DNA of 64,000 bases from Mesostigma viride (Eukaryota > Streptophyta > Mesostigmatophyceae > Mesostigmatales > Mesostigmataceae), in contig RPFO01000418.1 in the NCBI GenBank assembly GCA_009746045.1, positions 270,501 to 334,500 on the forward strand, given 5' to 3'. Shown piece after piece: positions 56,141 to 64,000 of the stretch (positions are counted from its first letter, which is position 1; each line of letters starts with the position of its first letter). Below the pieces are notes generated by a model. That model was not told the origin of the DNA and ran no database searches. It saw only the letters and a program-made list of their open reading frames with translations. Both the position numbers and the translations under genes were made by a program.

Positions 56141-57377
56141 ATGCATCAAACATCATGACTGGATGACCTAATATGACTGAATCAGGCAGCCATAGCCAAA
56201 GCATCATCCACTCTCACAACGTGTTGAGCACATGCCTCGTGGGAACGGAGGTGCTGGGTTTTCATTCCATAACGCGTGCAATACTGAAAGAAAGAGGCAC
56301 GTGTAATGCAAGGCTTGGATCGGTTGAGTGATCCATGAGCTTACATGCAGGCAAAGATGACGCTGGAATGCATGCTAGCAAATGGTGGCAAGATGCTAAC
56401 AACACATGATTATACACCATGATTATGGGCACCTAGCTGATCTTCTTGCACAATCAACGCAGTATAAACCATCAACATCCAATCCTCACGATATATGCAC
56501 GGCTTGACGACGTATACAGCACCTAAATACTGCACAACTGCAACCTGCTATGGCTGACATGCAAGCAACGTCGAGTAGGATGGCGGTCTTAGAGAGGCTG
56601 GGCAGAGGTCGGTAGAAATAAGTGGAAAACTGGCAGAAACTAGGTAGAAACACGATATACTTACGCCTGCAAGCACTAATGAGCCGGTGACAGAGGCCAT
56701 TTCCAGGAAAATACAGCATACCGTAGCAATAGCCACGGTCACGCCTTACGCTATTTGCAGGCACCATCATGCCCGGAGCTACCCAATAAAAGTCTGCACA
56801 AATCTCGGTTTAGCCGAGAGTCCGGGCGTTCGGAATGACTAAACATGTGTTAAGAAGTCGAAACACCATGGAAATACCAAGCATGGTGCCGCAGCAGACC
56901 GGAGTCTTGACGTAATCATATGTATGATCAGAATATGTATGCCGGTTTCCAGGGTTTCCGCATGAAAGTTGGGTGAGAAACTGGAAAAAACTACGTTTCC
57001 TTTGCCCCAGTACCTCAACAAACTCGTAGAAACCTAATTATCAACCTTTGAACGCATCATCATGGTCGTGCCACCCAACAGCCACTGAAATTTGCGCGAA
57101 AACTGGCGAGATCTACCTGCCGCCATCGCCGTCGTCTTCACCTTCGTCCCGCGAAAATGCCTGATTTCAGTGGTACATATTTGTTTGCAGCTGTCACAAA
57201 AAAAAAACCAAAAATACCAGGATTTTTTCTTGAAATCTATGAGATGTTTCTGACCTATGTTGAAAGTTTCAGACCAAAAATCGCATGTTTAATAGGTTTG
57301 CCACGTGTCAGATTACAACGCGATACATCGCGTTCTAACCCTACAACGCGATGTATCGCGTTGTAAAAAAACACGGG

Positions 57378-57425
57378 TTAATACATAATTAATTAATTAC
57401 TTAATAGACACGTGACTGCGTCTAT
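57378..57425 (-). other. LINE 3' tail remnant
   Basis: On the minus strand GACGCAGTCACGTG and a short spacer are followed by an ATTA-type tail, the same as the ends of LINE B and ORF1-only copy 2. The left half of the stem is cut off. It abuts the TIR element at 57377. Confidence 0.55.
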
Positions 57426-57834
57426 TTCACTTAATACATTGTTCTATTATGTCCATAATCCATTATGTACATAATATATGCTCATAGCTGCATTTCATAA
57501 ATGCAGCAAATGAAGGTTACTGACTGACACTACTAGTCAGCATGTGACATGTTGACTCGTCCAAGTTACTCACTGCAAGAACAACCAGGGTCCTGCTTGC
57601 TGCGATGTCCTCACATAAGCCTGCTGCAAAGAAAGACGCGGAACTCCAACAAAACTGCTTACAACTACTTTTGTGAACCAGAAGCAGACCCTGTGAGCTG
57701 GCACGGCATCGCCAGGAAAGCCTAGCCGGCCAGAGCAAATTTCTTAAAAATTCAAAATTTCGCAAAACGAAGGTATCACTACTCAAAGTACATCGACTTA
57801 AATACGATGATTTGTAAAGACAGCGCCACCATGA

Positions 57835-60800
57835 TTACGGGGATGCCAAGTTCGACCCGGATAGCCCCCCCGTGTCCTCCCCGCTGATGGGCAGCATGCG
57901 TAAGTCCATCCGGCATACGCACTGCTGCAGCCGAGGCCACGCACGCGTCACCTCTTCCATGCCCTCGCACGCGCTCAGACGCTGCCAGTTGGCGGTTGAC
58001 CCCCACTCGCGGTCGTCGTGCATGTGCGCGCACGCGCTGGACTCCTGGAACGCCTTGCACTTGCGCCCACAGCAACCGCCGCAGCACAGCCGGTGGACCA
58101 GCAGCCCCGCGCGCCCCGCCAGCTGCTCGTTCCCGTGGCCCGCGTGTGCGGATGCCAGCAGGGCCATGAGCGCCGGGATGAGGTCCGAGTCGCCCAGCTT
58201 GTCCAGCACGGGCAGACGGCTTGTGTTGGTCAGAGACTCAAGCAGCATCACCGCAGCACTAGCGAGAGCCAGGGACTGCTGGCGCGGGGCCTCGGGCGCT
58301 TCCCGCGTCTCTGCACGGTCGGTGGGTGGGTGGGGGAGAGACAGGGAAGCGGGGCCGGGGGATCGGGAGGAGGGGGGGCGACAGGGGATGAGGGCCGGGG
58401 GATGGGGAGGACGGGGTTGGGGAGGCAGTACCGCGGTAGCACTCAGTTTCCAAACTATGAAAACTACTTAAGGACCATAACTAGAATACACCGCCCGCAT
58501 TGTTTGTTTTAATGCAGGGTCACCCAGCCGCCCTTTGGGCATTAAAATGAAGTGCCTTTTTGTTGGTTGAAAGTGCTCCAGGGAGTGCCTTTTTGCATTA
58601 AATTTGGTTGGTTTGTTTGTTCGTTGAACAACCGTTCTGCTGGCGGCGAGATATAAAATTCTTTGTTTGAATGATTAACCCAGCCGACAGCACTGTTCGT
58701 CACCACCAGTGAGGTACATTTGTCAGCCAAAGAATGTTTACCTTAATTTCTTTGTTTGATTGGTAGTTAGAAAGCAGCCAGTCGAGCACACCAGGGCATC
58801 AGTTGACGCGAATTATCTTCTTATATTTAGCGTTTTCAGGTGGTGTACCGTCCGGAACTAATCTTTTTATTAAAACTAGCAATGCGGGTGGTGTAATACA
58901 TAAAAAGTAGGCAATGTTAGGTGATGGACATGACAACATGAGAAGCGATGAGGTGCATACAGTAACATTCTCACAAAGATACATAGTGGTACCATGTCCA
59001 AAGAACCCCCAATCACACGGTTCCCATCCCCTGTCCGCGCTTGCTTCACAAGTAATGCGCGATCTTAACTCCGCCTTCACGCTCCAATTCGGTGCTAACT
59101 TGCGGTCACATACACGATAGATTGATAGGAAAAGATCGACTACCGAACTGAATTGGGCAACACGAAGAAAGCACAAGTATTAAACGCTAGATAAATTCAA
59201 GAAGTTACAATTAGAGTAAATCAACTTGCCCTCAATGCTTTTCCCACTTACCTTGGACGGTGGCAATAGCGCGGGCGCAAGCAGGAGCCGCCGCCGCGCT
59301 GACCAATGAGCGACACGTGGCCTCCGCCAGCGCCGCCAGGTGGCATGCCTGCGGCGCACAATAACAGCAAAGCACAGCCCGTGATTTCCTGTGCTCCGTT
59401 AGAATGGGACCTAGCTGGAGCGCGACATAGAAGGGAGAGCGCAGGTAGGGTGGTGTCCAAGTCCTCATAGTGTTGTGTGGAGAGCATTATGGGGGAGATA
59501 CGGTGCCCGTAATGCACACCAAACCAACTCACCCAACCCACCCAACTCATGAAGCACACGTGTGGCTCCGCCCTGCCCATACGTCACATAACCACTATTC
59601 TATTAAGCAGCACAGTCAACCAAGCAGCGCAGTATATCGTTAGCACTTCTATCAAGCCGCACAAGGCCACACGCCGTCTCCGGCCCCACCAGCAGGATAC
59701 CCTACCTCACGTCCCAACTTCTATCATTAGCACAGAGCTGCCTATTATTAGCCCACCGGGGACACTTACCGCCTCCAGCCCCACCAGCAGGATCTCTGGC
59801 TGCGTCGAGCCAAACGCGCCCGAAGAAATCAGCTCCACCGCGCCTTCCTGTCCGTGCAGGCGGGGGGGACCGAAGAAGGCAGATGGAGGAAAGGAGGCAG
59901 AGAAAGCGTTCCCGGTAAACGACATGAGATGGAAAGGAGTGATCACAAGCGCAACAGTGAACGCCTGCAGAGGGGTAATGGAGTGTTCATAAGCGCAACG
60001 TATGGACAACATATTTTCCACAACCACTTCTGAAGAGTAATTCCTGAGGCCAGGGGAAGCGAGCATGTGGAGCATGGAACACATATGGGTCAAACATAGG
60101 GTAAGTGGCCATCCAACTAGTACTTTGTCCCAACTTGTATTTCGTCCCAAGTAGTACTTCGTCCCATGACCAAAGGCAGATGGCAGGGCTAATGCATATA
60201 TTAGCGGCAGAGCCAGTACAAGTGCTAGCAGCAGAACTAGTACTTGAACCAGAAGCCGGGTGTGTACAGACGCCAATAGCAGAGCAAGGAATGAGCACGA
60301 GGACCGCCCGTCGAATGGGTGTGCGGTCCATGGCCGAATAGCAGGTGGGCGGATCGCTGTCATCATACTTTAAACTTGTTAAGAGAATGATTGCTGAGAG
60401 AATGATAACTTGTTGACGGATGGTCATTAAGCGAATGATCCTTAAGAGACTGGCATTGTGCCTGACTGACATCAGAGACTGACATAAGCGAATGATTTTT
60501 AAGAATGTGATAACTCGTTAAGCCAATTATTACCTGCTAAGAGAATGGTACCTTGTTAAAAGAGCGATACCTTGTTAAGAGGATGATTGTTAAGAGAGTG
60601 ATAGCTTGAACCTGTCAAGAGGATGATCGATAAGAATGATTGTTCATGGAATTATCGTTAAGAGAATTATAACTTGAACTTACTATTGATTGTTAAGAGA
60701 ATGATAGCGTGAACCGGTTAACAGAGTGACTACGCGTGGGCGTGAGTCATCGCCCCCACAGGTCATGCAGATGGGCGGCATGCGCAGTGGTGGGCGTGCG

Positions 60801-62716
60801 CTCAGCCTTTGTCGGAGCAAGCATGCGCCCCGGGCAATCATTCTCAGCTTACGCTTCTCTTTCATCATCTCCTGCTCACGGCTCACAATCTCGCCAGAGC
60901 TCCTGGCAGCAAGGCCCCGTTCGCTCATTCTTTGTTGAAACAGACAATTGAAGGCCTTTAGTCCTTCTTACTGCACACTGCAGGTTGCGAACTCCAGAAG
61001 AGAAACGGTCGTCCTCGTGCCCCCTGCGGGCGGCCGTACCATACAAGACCTACGACCAACAAGTTGTTTATCTGTTCGTACTCCTATTACCTAGTGCCTC
61101 CCTGGTACTAGCTGGTAGTATCTGCTTTGATTGCTGATTTCACGCGATTTGTAGATGCGCCTTCCATAAAGAAGGCAACAACGCACCTTCTCAAACGCGC
61201 GGCAGTTGTCCGGGTCGCCTGCCCACTTGCGGCACACCTCCAGCCCATGCAGCCTGCGGGTACGGGGGACAAGGGGAGGAGCCGGCCCGGGGATGAAGGC
61301 AGCACCGCAACGCAGGTCAGGGCAGCGAAACATGCGAGGGAAAAAAAAAGGGCGAGGGCGCGGGGAGTGCGAGTGCGAGTGCGAGTGCGAGCGCGTATCC
61401 AATCTTACAGTGACCCCCCCCAATCACACCGTGTGGCAGTGTCGCAGCTCGCACACAGCAACATCTAGATGGAGTCGTACAGAGACCCTGTATACACTCC
61501 CGTGACCGGCCCCGTACCGCGTGCGCGTGTCGGAGCTCTCCACGCACGTGCGCAGTGCCGCAAACGCGCCTGACCATCGCAGCGCGGTGACGCCGCCAGG
61601 GAGATCCGAGATGCCGCGGAAAGCGGCCGCCAGCCCCCGCGAGAGTTGCAGCTGATGTGTGCCCATGGTGGTCAGGTGGGAGAGTGACGTGTAACGTGTG
61701 AGCATGAGTGCGTGTGGGTGTATGTATGTGTGTGTTTTCCAGGGCGCAGAGGAGGCAAATAATAAATAGATAAGTGTGTGTGTTTGTTCCAGGAAACAAA
61801 GGAAACAAAGGAAACAAATAATGAATAGATAAGTGTGTGGGTGTTTGTTCCACAGCACCCACCTGCTGCGTGCGTCGCCAGCACAAAACAATGCATCCAC
61901 AGGACTCACCTGCTGCGTGTCGCCGTCCCCCCCCGAGCCAAGCACGCTGCGCGCAGCCCCCAGCCACGCGGCACTGCTTGCTGTTGCCACAAAGTGCTCC
62001 AACAGGCCCGCCTTGAGTGCGTGCGCGGCGCACGGCGTGTGCAGGCATAGATGGCCCAGGCCGGTGGTCGCCAGCAGCTTGATCTGGGGGGGTACGGTAA
62101 AGGTTGGATACAGGGGAGGGTATGGTACAAAAGAGCGCTGGTATAATTGCTGTGTGTACGATCCCAGGCCGGTGGTCGCCAGCAGCTTGATGTGGGGTGT
62201 GTGATGGATAACGTAGGTGGTATGCACACAGCAACACATCGTTCATTCGGATGCCATTGCTAATTTGGCAGCCCATGGTCTATTTGGCGTGCCACTTGGC
62301 AACCAAGGGAAGCAAACCAGGGGAAAACAAACCAGTAGTCTCACATTTTTGTCAGACCGCACGTCCATAGGATCACAGTTGACAGTAGCTTGCCATCGAG
62401 CACACATACGAAAGACGTAGAGGAGGGAAAGAGATGGACTCAATTCTTGTTATGTTACACGCGCATGCTGTTATTGCTGTGTGCATCACAGGTCCACAGA
62501 ATGAGCAAGAGAGCCCGCAATATATCTGTTACGCTGGGTTGTTGCTCTTGTAGGTGGCAGCCAATGTATTTATACTACCTACGAACATACCTTTTGTGCT
62601 GTCGGGTTTGTGCTCTTGTTTGTTGCGTGGCCGATGAGCAGGTCGGCCGCGCCGCCGTCGAACAGCGGCGGCCGCAACTCAGGAAACTCGGCCATGATGG
62701 CCATGCCACGCAGGCC
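57835..62716 (-). CDS. Host gene for an ARM/HEAT-like helical protein (multi-exon, 5' end not seen)
   Basis: Predicted exons on the minus strand: 62716-62591, 62083-61910, 61651-61518, 61253-61187, 59847-59770, 59348-59252 and 58310-57835. All have AG acceptors and GT donors (GTATGT, GTGAGT, GTACGG, GTGCGT, GTAAGT, GTAAGT). Phases fit: the split codons at the third-fourth and sixth-seventh joins are completed without a stop, and the other exons are multiples of three, giving about 383 residues. Peptides are Leu/Ala-rich helices (IKLLATTGLGHLCLHTPCAA, LQLSRGLAAAFRGISDLPGG, ACHLAALAEATCRSLV, LIPALMALLASAHAGHGNEQ), like armadillo/HEAT repeats. The last exon adds a Cys-rich CCGGCCGRKC segment. 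The function is unknown. The start exon and a possible exon in 59848-61186 were not found, and the exact stop is inferred. Confidence 0.6.
60390..60720. repeat. Irregular GTTAAGAGAATGATAGC tandem repeat in an intron
   Basis: Ten or more copies of TTAAGAGAATGAT with variable spacers (AACTTG, ACCTTG) fill most of this part of the long intron between 59848 and 61186. Confidence 0.75.
61730..61860. repeat. Short tandem repeat in an intron
   Basis: Two copies of AAATAATGAATAGATAAGTG plus TGTGTTTGTTCCA, separated by three GGAAACAAA units, lie in the intron between the second and third predicted exons. Confidence 0.75.
62165..62196 (-). repeat. Partial duplicate of an exon start
   Basis: The first 31 bases or so of the exon at 62083-61910 (ATCAAGCTGCTGGCGACCAC...) are repeated here, upstream in the intron, without the usual pyrimidine-rich acceptor. 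Confidence 0.7.
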
Positions 62717-62967
62717 CTGCGATCCGGATGCGAGCAACGTTAACAATTTGCACCCAGTTTGCAGTCGTTCAATATGCGCTCAACTTGCAGCCATTTTTCT
62801 CACGTACTTTGCATTCCGTTTTGCATTCCGTTTTGCATGCAGTCCGCATTGTAGCTGGCGGAGTCTCACAAGCCGGTACATGACAGCTTTGATTCGGTAC
62901 CCTTATTACCAACCAAGTGCACGCACGCAGGTGCTTGAGGGCCCGGCAAGGGGCTTGCAGCCAGCTT

Positions 62968-64000
62968 GTGTTCAGCTCGCATTCAGCTCGCATGCAGCTT
63001 CCATTCAGCTCGCATTCAGCTTCCATTCAGCTTGCATTCAGCTCGCATACAGCTCGCATTCAGCTCGCATTCAGCTCGCATTCAGCTCGCGTGCAGCTTG
63101 CATTCAGCTTGCATTCAGCTCGCATTCAGCTTGCATGCAGCTCGCATTCAGCTTGCATGCAGCTTCCATTCAGCTCGCATGCAGCTTCCATTCAGCTCGC
63201 ATTCAGCTCGCATGCAGCTCGCATTCAGCTCGCATTCAGCTCGCATGCAGCTCGCATTCAGCTCGCATTCAGCTCGCATTCAGCTTCCATTCAGCTCGCA
63301 TTCAGCTCGCATGCAGCTCGCATTCAGCTCGCATTCAGCTCGCATGCAGCTTGCATTCAGCTTGCATGCAGCTCGCATTCAGCTCGCATTCAGCTTGCAT
63401 TCAGCTTGCATTCAGCTCGCATTCAGCTCGCATTCAGCTCGCATTCAGCTCGCATGCAGGCTCGCATTCAGCTCGCATTCAGCTCGCATTCAGCTCGCAT
63501 TCAGCTTGCATTCAGCTCGCATTCAGCTCGCATTCAGCTCGCATTCAGCTCGCATTCAGCTCGCATGCAGGCTCGCATCCAGCTCGCATTCAGCTTGCAT
63601 TCAGCTCGCATGCAGGCTCGCATTCAGCTCGCATGCAGCTCGCATTCAGCTTGCATTCAGCTCGCATGCAGGCTCGCATTCAGCTCGCATTCAGCTCGCA
63701 TTCAGCTTGCATTCAGCTTGCATTCAGCTCGCATTCAGCTTGCATTCAGCTCGCATTCAGCTCGCATTCAGCTCGCATTCAGCTCGCATTCAGCTCGCAT
63801 GCAGCTTGCATTCAGCTCGCATTCAGCTCGCATGCAGCTTGCATTCAGCTCGCATTCAGCTCGCATTCAGCTCGCATTCAGCTCGCATTCAGCTCGCATT
63901 CAGCTCGCATTCAGCTCGCATTCAGCTCGCATTCAGCTTGCATTCAGCTTGCATGCAGCTTGCATTCAGCTTGCATGCAGCTCGCATTCAGCTCGCATTC
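62968..64000. repeat. 11-bp minisatellite CAGCTCGCATT, runs off the right edge
   Basis: More than 90 units of CAGCTCGCATT are mixed with CAGCTTGCATT, CAGCTCGCATG and CAGCTTCCATT variants; a few units have an extra G. It lies upstream of the first exon seen of the host gene, in an intron or 5' flank. Confidence 0.95.

Larger units (their letters stand above)
54256..57377. mobile_element. TIR element with CGCG palindromes, hosting LINE B
   Basis: The left end reads CCCGTGTTTTTT and the right end is its complement AAAAAACACGGG. Close inside each end lies the palindrome AACGCGATATATCGCGTT (left, 54274-54291) or its variants AACGCGATACATCGCGTT and AACGCGATGTATCGCGTT (right, two copies at 57318-57363). 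No transposase is seen. Removing LINE B leaves about 1.75 kb. I could not identify a target-site duplication. Confidence 0.65.

Noticed and set aside
60683-60940. Additional exon of the host gene (REQEMMKEKRKLRM)
   Set aside because: The peptide is plausible, but no acceptor-donor pair keeps the phase clearly, so it was left out of the model.

Overview
The window is nuclear DNA of a eukaryote and is almost wholly built of transposable elements and satellites. GT-AG introns with GTGAGT, GTGCGT and GTAAGT donors, GC-rich ORFs, PAT-type tyrosine-recombinase retroelements with split direct repeats (the Kangaroo-like kind known from Volvox) and many minisatellites suggest a green alga, probably volvocine or chlamydomonadalean. 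That assignment is inference. There are no bacterial operons, no rRNA and no convincing tRNA.

Layout. 1-923: 5' end of a PAT-like element (Gag-like ORF, minus strand). 1.3-2.0 kb: higher-order minisatellite. 2.0-3.7 kb: Ty1/copia Gag with an upstream ORF. 5.04-7.18 kb: short non-autonomous element with the A1-X-B1-A2-B2 repeat order. 8.0-14.9 kb: a copia relic broken by a minus-strand APE-type LINE (LINE A); a 1.8-kb stretch across their junction is tandemly duplicated. 15.9-18.5 kb: second copia relic. 18.8-23.6 kb: complete non-LTR element with RING-H2 finger, C2H2 fingers, reverse transcriptase (RT) and restriction-like endonuclease, a (CAA)n tail and an 11-bp target-site duplication (TSD). 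26.1-28.3 kb: diverged minus-strand relative with PHD-like and RING fingers. 28.6-31.4 kb: an ORF1-only LINE.

32.4-57.4 kb is a deep nest. A decayed LINE ORF2 (32.4-33.06, 52.4-52.7 and 53.9-54.2 kb) holds a second ORF1-only LINE (33,057-52,444, 13-bp TSD). That holds a 7.8-kb Ty1/copia element (34,527-51,921, 614-bp LTRs with two differences seen, 5-bp TSD). The copia holds a TIR element (35,654-44,407, perfect 38-bp inverted repeats, TA TSD) and a 785-bp MITE. The TIR element holds a complete PAT-like element (36,740-42,068) whose ORF2 carries RT, RNase H, a 2A-like motif and an apparently intact tyrosine recombinase. Further right, a TIR element (54.26-57.38 kb) carries a young 5'-truncated LINE (LINE B).

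57.8-62.7 kb carries the only host gene seen: a minus-strand, multi-exon gene for an ARM/HEAT-like helical protein whose exon phases agree. Its upstream side runs into an 11-bp minisatellite that continues past the right edge.

How the parts relate: the two ORF1-only LINEs end in the same 3' stem-loop and TTAA tail as LINE A and LINE B respectively, as expected if they borrow those elements' RT. Most of the frameshifts examined in otherwise intact element genes fall in G or C runs, so some may be sequencing errors.
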